The notes under the pieces: generated by a model
Database searches by the model: none
What the model was told of the DNA's origin: nothing
What the model saw: the letters and a program-made list of their open reading frames with translations, nothing else
Shown: positions 1 through 11,948 of the stretch, one piece after another
How the letters are laid out: each line of letters begins with the position of its first letter
How positions within the stretch are numbered: the stretch's first letter is position 1
Assembly: GCA_031213475.1 (NCBI GenBank)
Contig: JARUPZ010000030.1
Location: 3,283,371 to 3,347,370 of the forward strand
Origin: Nereocystis luetkeana
Taxonomy: Eukaryota > Sar > Phaeophyceae > Laminariales > Laminariaceae
Direction of reading: 5' to 3'
DNA: 64,000 nt
Position numbers and translations under genes: made by a program

Positions 1-216
1 ACGCCCGAGTCTCCTTTTTCCAGCAAATATCCCTCAAGTTCGGGGTCGTCGCGCTTGTCGGTGGCGCGAGACTTCGAGACGCGCGCACCGGAGAACACCA
101 GTCGAAGTTCGGCTCGCGCGACCGTCGAGGAAAGCGGTCGAAAAAGCAAGCACGAAGGCAGGGGAGCGAAGGCTTCCGGAGTCCCAGACAAAGTTGAAGA
201 TAAAATCGGAATTTGA
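1..216 (+). CDS. possible 3' terminal exon of a gene entering from the left edge
   Basis: Frame 1 is open from the first base to a TGA at 214-216, about 71 codons. The product is rich in Ser, Arg, Lys and Glu (for example SRSSARATVEESGRKSKHEG) and ends in DKVEDKIGI. No domain is recognisable. Such hydrophilic tails are common in algal proteins, and the unknown gene starting at 646 would follow in the same direction. The opposite strand is also open over much of this stretch, so the coding direction is not certain, and no splice acceptor is visible. A spliced continuation past 216 is possible, because GAAG followed by GTTCGC could act as a weak donor. Confidence 0.3.
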   Translation, partial: TPESPFSSKYPSSSGSSRLSVARDFETRAPENTSRSSARATVEESGRKSKHEGRGAKASGVPDKVEDKIGI

Positions 217-645
217 AGGTTCGCTCACAGCGGCCGAGATTCATTATATATATATATATACAAGGTTCCCCTCCGGGACGTGCCTAGAGGAGTGACGCAA
301 GAAATAATATTCGTCGTTTGCAATACCTGCACACCTGTCTGTTTAGAACTACTACAGTAGTAACTGCATCCACCCATCAATAATAACAACGTGAAGAACA
401 CACACACATATTTTTGAGGACAGACTATGTACTTTTTTTTGTGGCAATGCATATATATACATACAACGCCACGCCACGGGTCAATACGACGCCGTTTGTC
501 CTGCAGCAGGAGTGAGTGCACATTGTCGACCCCGTACACTATATATAGTGCTGTAAATGACACCAGGTACCTGGTACATGCTTAATGTGTCTATTGACTA
601 CTGCTACTGCTACTGCTGCTACTGCTGCCTACTGCTGCTGGCCAG

Positions 646-3600
646 ATGGGGGACATGGTCGATAACTTTGAAAAGACACTCATGCTCGTATCGCCGGTGA
701 AAGAAGGGCTGGGACTCAGCGTCCTCGACCGAAGTTGCGGCGACGATGATCGGGGGGATATTTTCTTCTCTGAGTTGGCCGCTCTCCAGGCTAAGAAGGA
801 AGCGGAGGCGGCGCGCGGCGCCTCGGGGTGCTGCGGTTCATTGTCCATCGGCGAGGTACGACACAGTAGAGCGGCAGCAGCGTTGGGTGTATCACCAACG
901 ATACGAGTGTGGAGGTTATTGTGCCAAAATGGCCCACCGGACTGTTTTGTTGTAGACAGTCACCCCTACCCCAAATGACATATAACTTTCAACGGTTACA
1001 GGCAGTACGATTCCTATGCGCGCGGTGCACTACCATTTTTGCCAATCGACCGCTCGGGCTGCCCCAGCCACAACTACTGTACAGTAAAACTGTACCAGGT
1101 GCGTGTTGTAATGTCGTAGCCAACGACATTTTTAGGCACCCCTCGGTACAACCCTGACATGGGCAGCACCTGCAGTTTAGGGACAGGGTTTAAGTATTGC
1201 AGTACCTGTACGTACGTACCACTCTCGACGGGAATGTAAGGACCGTTGGTGCATATATACAAATATCAGCACCCAACGGTCGTTACATTTACGTCTACGT
1301 TAGTGACATATACCTGGTACCAGGTATTAATTTCTGTTGGACACTGCTGCTTTTACTCAAAATACCATCGGTGCCTCTCTCGATAAAACAGTCTTGAATG
1401 ATCTGCCTACAAGTAGATATACATGTCCTACTTGGTACATAATAAGAAACATATATGTAGCCCGGACGCTCGCCGTCTATACAGAAAATTGTTAAGAAAT
1501 CCACGGTAGCCCCTTCCTTCTCGCTCAGGATAAGGATGCCATCATATCATGTTGGCCTAACATCTGATGTCAGTCATGTTAGCTTAACATCTGATGTCAT
1601 TCATGTTCGCCTAACATCTGTCACCATGTTAGCCTAACATCTGATGTCATCCTAGCGGTCGTCACATCGTCATATCGACCTAAAATCTGCTTCCAACTTG
1701 CTTACGAGAGAGCAGATACTGCTGCACTGTAGCAAACGGGGTGACTTTTGCGCGACGGCTTTGCGTCCTGCGCGTTCTCCAACCGCACATTCGCAGGTCT
1801 TCGAGGATTTGTACAGAGAAACTCATGGGCTTCCACCTCGAAAAAAAAAAACCTCGACTACCCGAGGTAGCAGCATCATCACCACCACCAGCAGCAGCAG
1901 CAGCAGCATCGTTGACACCGAACCTTCAGACGACGACAAGGGTGTGGTGCCGGGGGGCGTGGCAGGGGGAGACACATACGGATGCGCAAACGAAGAGACT
2001 GCCGCCGGGGAAGGAGAAGAAGGGCGCCTAGTGGACGACGGCGATGTGGCACGTCTGCTGGCCGAACTGCAGGCTGGTTTTGACACCGATGGTAGTGACT
2101 TAGAGGCCGGGGAGCCGAGCGTAGACGGGGAACCGCTCGAGGTCGCCACGGGCGAGGATCACGAGCGTGCCTCAGCGCCCGCCGATGGCAGCATCGACTG
2201 CGCAGAAAGCCGGAGCCACAACAGATACGGAGAAACGCTACGAAAAGTGGGCGCGTTAGAAGCCGCCGACATATCCTCCTCCCCGTCCTGCCAACCCGAT
2301 GGGGCGAAGCAAGACGGGACCGAACCGGGTGTGGCACGGAGCGGCAGGACACCGCCCGAAGAGGATCGACCCGCCGAGGTAGACGGAAGCCAGAGAACGG
2401 CGGAAAGTAACGAGGTCTGCTCAACGCAACGCAGGGTTGACATCAGCCGGATGAAGATAGATGCTCCAGAGCGGGGGGCGAGGGCGGGGCCTAGGCCTCA
2501 ATCGGCACCCTCTGCGTGTTTATCGTCGGGAAAGTTTTCGAGATTGTCGCGCGCGTCCAGCTCCCATTTGGCTCGCACGGTCAGCCAGAAGCTATTGCAG
2601 GCTACCAAGGAGGCGGTGGAACGGGCCTCCTCGGAAGCGCAGCAGGGTGGAGATACGCGACACCGTGCGCCAGGATCTGCGAGAGCCCGGGCTGACGATG
2701 CATCATATGCAGCCAGAAAACGCGGCGCCGCGTCGCAGGCACGTCCTGTAGAGTACAGTGTAGTTACGATAGGTGTGCTCCGTTTAGAGGGTGTGCCACG
2801 ATAGGGCATGCGTTATTGCCTTCTATGGCACATTTAGCCATTATTCCCTCTGACTGACGGGGCTCCTCAGCTGAGTTGTGAACGATCCAAAACCGTTACG
2901 GTTACCGTAGTCTTTGTGACATATGTACTAGGCCATATATTCAGACTTTGCGTCGGGCTTGCATCTCCATTCTTATCTCAGCAGTCAGGTTTTGGGTGAG
3001 GTACTGCTGTAGAGATCTCTCCAAGCGAGGAGCCTCATACAGGTTTTGGTACATCCCTACACGTATAATGCAGCGTCTATTATTTCTCTCGACTCGGTGG
3101 GTTGACTCCTCTAGGCGGTATGGGAGCGTTCACTGTAGTGCGATAGCTGTTGACGGACATTGTATGACATGGAGCTGTTGTCTGTGAGCGGCGACCGCGG
3201 GGAACTTATAGAGAGGAACTAAGGCCCCTTCGAATCCTGTGGCGAACCCATGCTGCCACGATACTCCGGCGGAGGTACTCTGTGCTACGACAATTTTCCT
3301 GGAATACACTTAGCTTTCGCGGCCAGCGAGCGGGGACCGCAACGGTTCTCACTATCAAACCTCAGAACAAGAGCTATCGACGCTCACGTGACATACAGTT
3401 TCAGTAGATGTGGGGGGTGCTTTAGCTTGTGAGGGATCAAGCGTTCGGGCGTTGTTTTCGAGAGAGAAACAACATGCCCTGCGCAGCACGCACCTTTTCT
3501 AAGATTTGGATCTCACACAAGCACGACGCACCAGCAGCACAACTCCGCACTGTTCGCCCCCCGCCCCCCCCTACTAAATCGCCACTGTCTTCCGCAGGCA

Positions 3601-5112
3601 AGTACTCCCGTAAGGCGAACGAGCTATCTACGTAGACGCCAGCCCCGCGCTCCGAGGTGGGCCCCACGCGACGGTGGCGTTTGGCTGGAAAAACCTCTTT
3701 CCAAGCGAGGAGCAGAAATACAGCCCGGTACTGGCCAAACGCCTGTCCGACAGCGACCCCACACAGCGATGAATCGTCGGCGGGCCTCTGCCGAGGAGCT
3801 CGAACCTCCCAGCTTCACCCCCTTGCTGAGTGGTCCGGAGGTAGAGTTCCTGTTTGGAAAGGCTGACCATGGAACTGATACCGCTCAGCAGCCATCACCC
3901 TCGCTTCGGAAAACCACGTTGGGTCGACTGCTCCGGCGCACGGCCTCCTCGAACATCGAGGGACACCGTAAGCGGCGAGGGTCAGAGCACGGCTCAGGCT
4001 CCCCATATTTCCGCCGCCCGTCATCTGCTGAAAGCAGTGTCCTGTGCGGCAGCGGTGGCAAGCGGGAAAGATGCGAATTCAAACCGGCCTGGGATGCTTT
4101 AAGCGTCGGACAGAAGAAAATGGCGCCTAGACCATCGAGTGCTGTTACGTCGGGTGTGCGAGGGCGACGGCCGTCTCCCGCAATATGTGGATCGTTAGCT
4201 AGGTCGTCGGCGGTACCAGGTGGAGAGAAAAGACAAGCAGACTGTCGGGTAGCTCGAACTTCTCCCAAGGAAACTGCCGAACCTAGGGATAAAGACACGG
4301 CATCAGTGGCTAACTCCCCCGCCCGAAACCATTTTTCGAGTGGGGGGAATGACACTGGACCAATGCCCTTAGAAAGCGTTAAGGCGAGGGAGCGAGGTGG
4401 TAGATCGGCGGTCAGCTTGAAGCAGGCTCTAGACGCAACCCTCGAGGAGGTCATCGGCACGGTGTCTCCACTGGAACAGTTCGTGAACGCGCGGAAGACG
4501 GTTGCGGAGATGAAGCAGATCAACACCAAGGACAGCACCGGCGACATCCTCTTGTCTACCCAGGTCAGTGTTTCGGCCGAACGACCGAACCTTGACCGAT
4601 ACGAAAGGCTTCATCGATCGACCCAAAAACATTAGCCACCCTTCTTCACCGCAGTTTCATGAGGCTGTGCTGCTAGCGACTGCGCGGAGCACCCTCTTGG
4701 GTTTTCAGTGCAAGAGAGATTCCGTTACGTTTTGGCCGCGATGGTAAATGTCTTCAACAGATCGTCACATGTGACACCTTAGGTGCTGCAGCTGCGGTGG
4801 TCGCTCCTGCGCCTTTTGATAGGGGGATTCCAAAAAAGGAGCCCGGCTCTCTAATAATGGGGTTGGGTCCACTTATTCAAGACACGCGAACTCTTATAAA
4901 CAACATCCCCATTCATTGCCTGTCGAGCCAACAGGGTCAACTGGAGCAAGTTCGTAGAGCGAGTTTCTATCCAAGTCAACATGTGAAGACGAACATTTTA
5001 GTTTTGCGATCTCCGCACCCACCTTTGTGACACGCACTTTGCGCAGGGCATGCCTAAGGAACGGATCAAAGAAGAGTGCTGGTCCAGCGAGAGTCATCGC
5101 CAATATCGATGA
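646..5112 (+). CDS. unrecognised low-complexity protein, four exons
   Basis: Proposed exons are 646-855, 1797 to about 2747, 3598-4563 and 5047-5112, giving roughly 730 residues. Exon 1 starts MGDMVDNFEKTLMLVSPVKE and ends at a GTACGA donor in phase 0. Exon 2 follows a CGCAG acceptor in phase 0 (VFEDLYRETHGLPPRKKK), then a Ser run and a long acidic, Ser/Gly/Arg-rich disordered stretch. Exon 3 follows a CCGCAG acceptor and stays open to a CAG/GTCAGT donor; its end (QALDATLEEVIGTVSPLEQF, then VNARKTVAEMKQ) looks helical. Exon 4 (GMPKERIKEECWSSESHRQYR) ends at TGA. The donor of exon 2 is uncertain: GTAGAG at 2748 or GTGCCA at 2793 would keep the phase. I recognise no domain. A role as a scaffold or regulatory protein would be a guess. 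Exon boundaries need transcript support. Confidence 0.5.
1548..1650. repeat. 27-bp tandem repeat, four units, in intron 1 of the 646-5112 gene
   Basis: Units start at 1548, 1575, 1602 and 1625. Each reads approximately CATGTTAGCCTAACATCTGA followed by TGTCATT; the third is shortened by 4 bp. The core GTTAGCCTAAC is nearly self-complementary, so each unit can fold back. It lies in the intron between the proposed first and second exons. Confidence 0.85.
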
Positions 5113-7030
5113 TGGAAGGGGTCAGAGTCTCGACCAGGGGCAGTGCCTCAAGTGCTTTGAACGATATTCCGAAGGCAGCATAGCAAGTACAGGCGTAAGC
5201 ATTACTTCCAACGCATTGCCGAGGGAGATACCAAGGGGGCAATCAGGATGTTACCTGGGTGCGATACATTGTATGGGCACCCTGGGGCAAATCACTACTT
5301 TGACAGCTCTCGTACGGAAACTCTTGTACGGAAGCTCACGTACGTTGCCATTACCGGATTAGTCTGGTTCAAAGCCGGTTCACCTAAGTATGTGTTTGGG
5401 TCTTCATGTTACGTGATTTTTTTGGTTGTAGCCGGCCGGAGCCAAGAGGAACTGCCCATACTTGGTGTAATTATTGCAGTTAGACGTAATATCGTCGATA
5501 CCAACAAAGTGCCGACAGCGCGCTTACGACGCATGGATGCTCGTTGACCTGCAACCGCAGTGATGTACGGACGACCAGGCGCTCCGAAGTGTGTGGGCCT
5601 TAATCGAGCTTTTAGCATCCACACTGTCCTACACGCATACATCGCCGACACTGGACGAATGGAGTACATAGTGCGTACCGGGCACTACTATTAATATTAC
5701 GTATTAACACATACCAGGTAAATCTCGACCAGGGACGGAATACTTGGCAGGTTGTCACGTTTCCGCCGCTCTATTGAAGGAAACGCCCATTTGGTGCTGG
5801 GAAACACACCACAACCACTTCAGCGAGCACACCTTTCCCCTCTGGTTGATTCGGCTGGCTGAGTGTTCAAGGTACATGCGACTGATCGCCCTCCTAGAAT
5901 GAACTGTAATCTCAAACTTGAGGGGTTGTGCCATGACAGTGCCTTGTCCCTACCCCTAACCAGGACCCGATGGCTTGCATGGCAGGCTTGCTAGTACTCT
6001 AGGTCGTCGTGAACTGCGATTGTCGTACTGCAGTGCCACGATTTCAGCCTCTGGCAGTGCCATGACATATGCTAGTCCTATGGTGCGCCGTGGACGGCAA
6101 CGACAAGGCGACGAGCGGCCATGAAAGTTACATGCCACTGCTGCCATGAACAAACCAGATACCGTACGATGTACAACGTTTAAGTTCGATTATGTCGATT
6201 TGGATCGTCGATGTGACTTGCACCCAATATCTTCGTATTAAATATTTATGGTGGTAGGTTGAAGCCAATCAAGTACACCTCATTTTTGAGGCATCGAAAG
6301 TGTCCGCTTGTGGTGGCTCTCAAGATAATACTTTTCCTCGGAGTGCCCGTCACCAGCATCAGTTTCATTATGAAGTATATCATGGATCTTCCGCTGAAGG
6401 ATAGCGCTCAACTAATAATAGCTTCAATATAGAGATCATCTCGCGCGTTTGGTATTTGTATGCGCACCAATTATCAGCCCAACGAGTTCGTGCTGCTGTA
6501 GTGCGGGTTCGTCAGCAACCAGGGGCGAATCATGCCAGGTGCCACGTACTGCCACCTTAAAGGTCGAGCAAGCATATTGCTGGACTGCACATTGGTACCT
6601 ATGCGAAGCGCATCAAAATCCTCGGTTCTTTCGAAGAATATTAGCTGCAATTTCTTTTTTTCGGCTCATCCACTGCAAGCGATCCTGCCACCATGACACG
6701 ATGCAGTCTAGAAGAGGACCATACGCCCGTGGTCTAGCATCTACCACGTCTAGCGGTCCCTGACAACAGTGTGATTTTCCTCTCGCGTTGTTCAAAATGC
6801 ATCATCTCCGAATAAAAACACACTTCATGAATTCAAACTTCTATACGGAAAGTACCCCCCACCCCTACATATGGAAGATTGCGGCGACGGCAAGAGAGGC
6901 GACGGGGGTCATTTGAAAATGGCTAGGGTCGTCGCGTGGAGGGCGTCCGCGCCAACGCAGCCGCCGTCGAAACGTGGAAGACGGGACCACGACGGAGCTA
7001 CTACTGTACGGGAGGGGGGGGGGTACACTC

Positions 7031-7245
7031 GTGTGATGCATGGCCGTAGTCGTATGACCACAGACCCTCACATCCCTACAATGCCGGGAAAGAGCACGTA
7101 GGGTTTTCACCGACGAGGCAGACGTTGCTTGCACGAAGCGGGAAGCACCGCGAGTTATTCGGCGAGTTGTATGAAGGGTGAGCTGCATCCCACTAAGAAC
7201 TACGGTACGTTTGAGGCCGACTTTCGAGCTTATGGATGACAACGT
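7031..7245 (-). repeat. partial reverse copy of the 420-bp dispersed repeat
   Basis: Read on the minus strand, this matches the central and right part of the copies at 30079-30498 and 53201-53615. Shared blocks include the strings around ATGCATGGCCGTAGTCGTAT, CATTGTAGGGATG and CTCACCCTTCATAC. It is more diverged than the other two, with many substitutions and a short indel, which suggests it is older. The 125-codon reverse open frame over it has no supporting features. Confidence 0.75.
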
Positions 7246-7917
7246 CGAAGGGAATGTTTTATTTTTAGGTGTGGCTACTTCCAGAGACAGAACATAATGG
7301 GTATATAACGGAGTTACCCCGTGGGCGCCTTACCATATACATACTACTATACGTGATGTGATCATTCCCCTTGATCGGAAATTAGGTTCTCCACCCCGCA
7401 CAGAATATTTCGGGGAGGGGGGAAGGGTGGGCGGCGGGTCGAGGCGTTCGTAACTATTTTATCGCCTCCGCAAGTAGGGTCCAGCGTTTCACCTGCAAAG
7501 CGTTCGCGACTGGGGTTGCACAGTGGGATCAAGATCGATAGTCAAGATAAAACGTTTATGGTGCATCCTCCGAACAGTTTGTTGCGTCTCGTGAATGTAT
7601 TGCAAAAGGAACGCGGAACGACACCGTAGAGGCTCGTAGATATATCTCAGATGTTAAGCTCTGCTTGATCGTTTCCATATTATCAAAGTATCTCGGGTTC
7701 TTGGCCGTCGGTGGTCTCACCATCACCAACTCGAAATAGCCCAAAGAAACACATTTTAGACAACGCACCATGGCTCCTCCTCGTTGCCAGAAAGGGCAGG
7801 TTGGACGTGCGCCGGTTTTCACATCTACCGTATCCGGGCGAGCGCTATGTATCATAGGCCGTGGCAATGCAATCGATGCTGATTTTCTCTGGATGAGAGC
7901 TCTCGTTGCAACGAGGT

Positions 7918-8013
7918 TTAACCCCTTTAGAACCGCAGTCCCGTTTTGGGGACAAACTACTTAGAATTTGACTGTTTGTCCCCAAAACGGGGCTGCGGTT
8001 CTAAAAGGGTTAA
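7918..8013. mobile_element. piggyBac-like MITE, 96 bp including TTAA flanks
   Basis: The element is almost entirely two arms. It begins TTAA then CCCCTTTAGAACCGCAGTCC and ends GGCTGCGGTTCTAAAAGGG then TTAA. The arms, including the blocks CGTTTTGGGGACAAAC and GTTTGTCCCCAAAACG, are near-perfect reverse complements around a short centre near 7960-7970. TTAA target duplications with ends starting CCC are typical of piggyBac-type transposons. There is no coding capacity, so it would depend on a transposase encoded elsewhere. A second copy lies at 22300-22394. Confidence 0.8.
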
Positions 8014-8921
8014 CGAGTAAACCATTCAATTCGGTTGGGCAGGTACACTTTCGTTGCCGCTACGACGGCTGCGGAACAGGGGCCTCTTATTAGTGGCGTT
8101 CCGGCCGCGTCATCCTCTGTTCCTCCCCACACTTTTCCTCCAAGCACGAATGGCCCCCTTTCACGAACGGCGGTGTACTATGATATTGTCCAACTCCTAC
8201 AGAGGGAGAGGAACACGCCCTCCAAAGGAGCGAAACATATAGTACTCATCACGTAAACGGGATATATGACAGACCAACTCTCGCTCGCCAGAGATATGGC
8301 AGGCGGCATACGAGGTGCGTGGCAGGAACCAGACGTTTGAATTCCGCACACAACTCAACATGCCTGCATGTACTCTCACACTTATAAATCCGACTGCCAT
8401 TTCATAATACTTCGCTGATGTCATCTACAAGAACTGCTGTACGCGAGTACTGCACATAGTAGTTGGGGGTACATATCCGTTCTCTAATAAACCTAAGCTG
8501 TAAGAGACATCCGTCAGCGAGCCCCTGCTCCATACTGAGAGTCTTGAATAAACATATTTGTCAGACACAGTTAGTTGTCATGGTACTGTGTACCACAAAT
8601 ACGGCGGGTCAATTGCACTACTACCTCACTAAAAATATTCCGTAACGAAAGCATGAAAAAAACCTTCTTGCGAGTTAACCTGAACAAAGCCTGATGTGCA
8701 TCAAGGCGAAAAGCCTCCTTAACACTATCTCACACGCGTTCTCGGACTTAGGCCTAACATACGATGACCATTGTTCAAGAACCAGAAACGATGGTGGCAA
8801 ACGTCCCACCAAAGTATAGGACTTGACGCTGGTGTTTGACAACCCTTCCGAACACGTGTACCCACTCGTTGCTACTCCGGTATCGGCGCACACCTGTCTG
8901 CATTCAGAAGGAAACTAACGA

Positions 8922-9164
8922 CGTGTTCTACGATAGAGGTAGAACATTTTCCCTAAAAATTGTTTTCTTAACGACGAAGCTCCTTAACCCAAAATCGTCG
9001 GAATGCCAACCATGCTTCGAAAAATAACGTCATTGTATACTTGGGTCATGGGATTCTTCATCGCGATGCAATTTGATTTTTGGTGAACTCAGTTCGGGTG
9101 AGGTGTGGAGCTCCTCAAGTGAGGAGCCTCAGAAAAATTAGAGCGAACCTCTACCGTAGAACGC
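8922..9164 (-). mobile_element. 243-bp MITE, reverse copy of the family at 40908 and 43149
   Basis: The ends are inverted repeats (GTTCTACGATAGAGGT on the left, ACCTCTACCGTAGAAC on the right). Inside, the reverse complement contains GAGGCTCCTCACTTGAGGAG and the A/T-rich blocks seen in the copies at 40908-41159 and 43149-43390. It is non-coding. The family is therefore defined by three copies in this window. Confidence 0.75.
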
Positions 9165-10721
9165 ATCTAGCTTCGCGCGGTATCACCCCGAACCGAGGAA
9201 CGCCCCGACGTCACGGCATCTGCAGGTCACTCATCGCTTGACATCCGATCGGGTCAAGTAGGCTGAGCGGCGGCTGTTGTGGTCGATGTGCTCGCGTTCC
9301 ACAATTCACATGAGCTCGTAGGCGCAGCGACCCGTCATCGACACACCTTCCTTGTCATCGAACCAAAGTGCCACATGTGTGTGTTGAGTACACGCCAGCC
9401 GTACTGTCCTCTCGGTCTCCAGTAGGGGCGCTGCCGCGGCACAGATATTGCCAGAGAGATCGCAGTGGGTTGCCTGTATCTAGACCTTTGGTTTGGGCGC
9501 ATCCGACTCGAGTCCACCCTGCTTTTGGGAACTATGGAGGTCGAAGGGTGCCCTAGCGTGGCGGGGACGGCTCGACCAGCGCTGACACGATTACTTGCAG
9601 TTCGTCTCCGATATCTATCGGTACTCTCGGGTGCATGCCCGCAGGCGTCGGCATGCGCCGCTCGCCCGACAGCAAATAGGGCCAGGTAAAGACGCATGCT
9701 TTTAGTAGACACATACCACTCTTTCCGTTGCTGGCAGGAACCTCATCCCCCGTGTACACGTACTGTACACACACGTACATACTGGGGAAACCACGTACGT
9801 GCTAGTCGGGAACGCCACCTGCTGGGCGCTAGAACATCAGCACAGTCACAGCAAGCAGAAGAAAGACGGCAATTGTTAGAGAAGGCTTTAGCCCTCAGGC
9901 CAGAAAAAAAGATCGAGGCATTGACGCCTGCGACTGCAGTGTCTCACCTACTGCTTCTGAGAGTTTGAGCCGAGTATCTCCCAGCAGCTCGCAGGGGGTA
10001 CCAAGTTTCCCTTAGCTTTTCCAGTGTTTCAGTTGTCGAGAGGGTCAACGGGATTGATTGACGGCGCGACAAAACAAACGCGTTCACCGATGGCAAGCAT
10101 GCACGGGTATGCGACATGCGACAGGTCGACAGAGGACGTGGCACGGACAGTTTGGCGTCGCGTTCATTTCGTTTTTAGGCGACACTTGGAATTGCCAGGT
10201 GCTCGCTCTTCCGTCTGAAACAGGCTTGCAGAGGAAGGCGTGACTGCTGTAGTATCCAGACGTTGGTTATCCCAACTATTCACGTTTAGACAGGAAGATT
10301 CCGATAACTCAATCCCCGCCCATACAAATAAATGCTGGATACCCTCCTATCAATAGTAGGGGGCCGGTTCGGACAGCTACCTGGCGTCATTTCTAAATCC
10401 AGCCGCCCTGGTGTCGCAACACAACATACCTGGTGCCCAGGATCTAGTGGTTTACGGGTAGACGGCTGCACAACACCCCCCCCCCCCCAGTCTTGATCTA
10501 CTTTATCAAAGGGGTTTGATCAACACCTGCTTTGCACCCACATGACACATGCTGTTGTGTCGTTGGTCGCGCGCCGCTTGGTCGATCGATCCCGTCGCTC
10601 CGCCAATTGGTCCTGAGCTACTTTAAGTGTCTACTGATCACATGACGCACGGAGTGAGAACCAGGCACGTCGTATCGTACAGCGGGGTGAACGTTTTTAC
10701 GATTTCGATCCGGCCGTGCAC

Positions 10722-10868
10722 TATTACGGGGGACCATAGTTAATACCAGGTAGGGCCTATGTTATACATAAAAACCTACCTGGTACCTGGTACCCTGGTA
10801 TATATTTAACCATTTCTACAATAATTAATAACAATATTTGGTCCTATTAACTATGGTCCCCCGTAATA
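10722..10868. mobile_element. 147-bp mariner-like MITE with perfect 24-bp inverted ends
   Basis: The left end starts TATTACGGGGGACCATAGTT and the last 24 bases are its exact reverse complement, closing with GGTCCCCCGTAATA. Each end carries TA, as expected for a Tc1/mariner-type target duplication with element ends starting TTACGGGGG. The middle is A/T-rich and holds several TACCWGGTA motifs in a row (10775-10800). There is no open frame. A second, less complete copy is at 24323-24425. Confidence 0.85.
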
Positions 10869-11948
10869 TTTATAGTAATAACCCTGGTAAAATATGCCAT
10901 GGCGCCTGGAATGATGCGTACCAGGTATTCAGCACGAGAGTTCGACGAGAGCTACGGGCGACACGCACAAGGTCACACAACAGCAAGAAGTGCTACCTTT
11001 CTTTGCCCGACCACATTAGATTTTATCGCTGCCGCGGCTATTTGCGACACCGGACGGTGAAGTGTTTTCGTGTATTCCACGGCACCGCCCCGCGTTCGCG
11101 GCACAAACTTCGGCTGCTGCTGTAGACCTGTCTAGGCCACCCCAGAGGGGTGCATTGCCATGTAGCATGGTCCAGGCCTGTCTTATCATGGGAGCTGATA
11201 TCGTGCAGCCGAAACGGGCCGTAGTCTACTACTGACTGTACTCCAGTAAAACTACCAGGTACCGGTACGTAATTTTAAAAGCTGCCGTACGACCTTGTTG
11301 AGGATCACTGCCTATGGCTCACCACACCACTCAAGTCGATATCCTGGACCGCGAGGAGTAACGAACAACACCCCAAGACAGCAAGCGGGCTCCTGCATCC
11401 TGGACTGCAGCGCAAAGGCCATGCATTCATTTTACGTTTCACGCACATATGTTGTGTTGCATCATGATAAAACTACGCGCCAACGCGCCGAAATGTCCTG
11501 AAACCTGATACAATCCAAGATGTATGACATAATTTGAAAAACACATTTTTACCCAGATCTCCAAGCAAGGAAGATAAAAAAAACAACAACAAAAAACATC
11601 AAAATTCAAAATACTTCCTGTTGTATTCGAAACGACCTCAATAAGGAAGTTCCCTCGCGGAGAGGCTCCCGCAGAGAGACGACTCGATCAGACTTCAACG
11701 TTCAGGCTCTCGGTAGTACAAGTTTGTGGTTATGCAGCAGCTATATACTCGTGCGTGATACATGATTCCAGGTACCAGGTATGCAGGCGATCTCGTAGAT
11801 CGCGAAGGGTCATAACGCGAAGCGCCCCGCGATGTAAGGCTACTAAATACTGTTCGAACTCCCTATTAAAAACACGCTAGATGCCGCGGGTACGTCACAC
11901 AGTTACCAACCACCAAGGTTATTGCCGCGACAAGAGCTCCGGACGGTG

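Larger units (their letters stand above)
5113..11948. other. gene-free intergenic region with dispersed repeats
   Basis: I find no convincing exon here. Open frames are at most about 125 codons, lack flanking splice signals and show no family resemblance. The region holds a reverse copy of the 420-bp repeat (7031-7245), a piggyBac-like MITE (7918-8013), a 243-bp MITE (8922-9164), a mariner-like MITE (10722-10868), a poly-C run near 10476 and several TACCWGGTA motifs (5711, 10742-10795, 10918, 11246, 11768). Confidence 0.6.

Noticed and set aside
9335-9712. Reverse 125-codon frame starting with a signal-peptide-like stretch
   Set aside because: The hydrophobic start is weak, nothing downstream looks conserved, and opposite frames are equally open.
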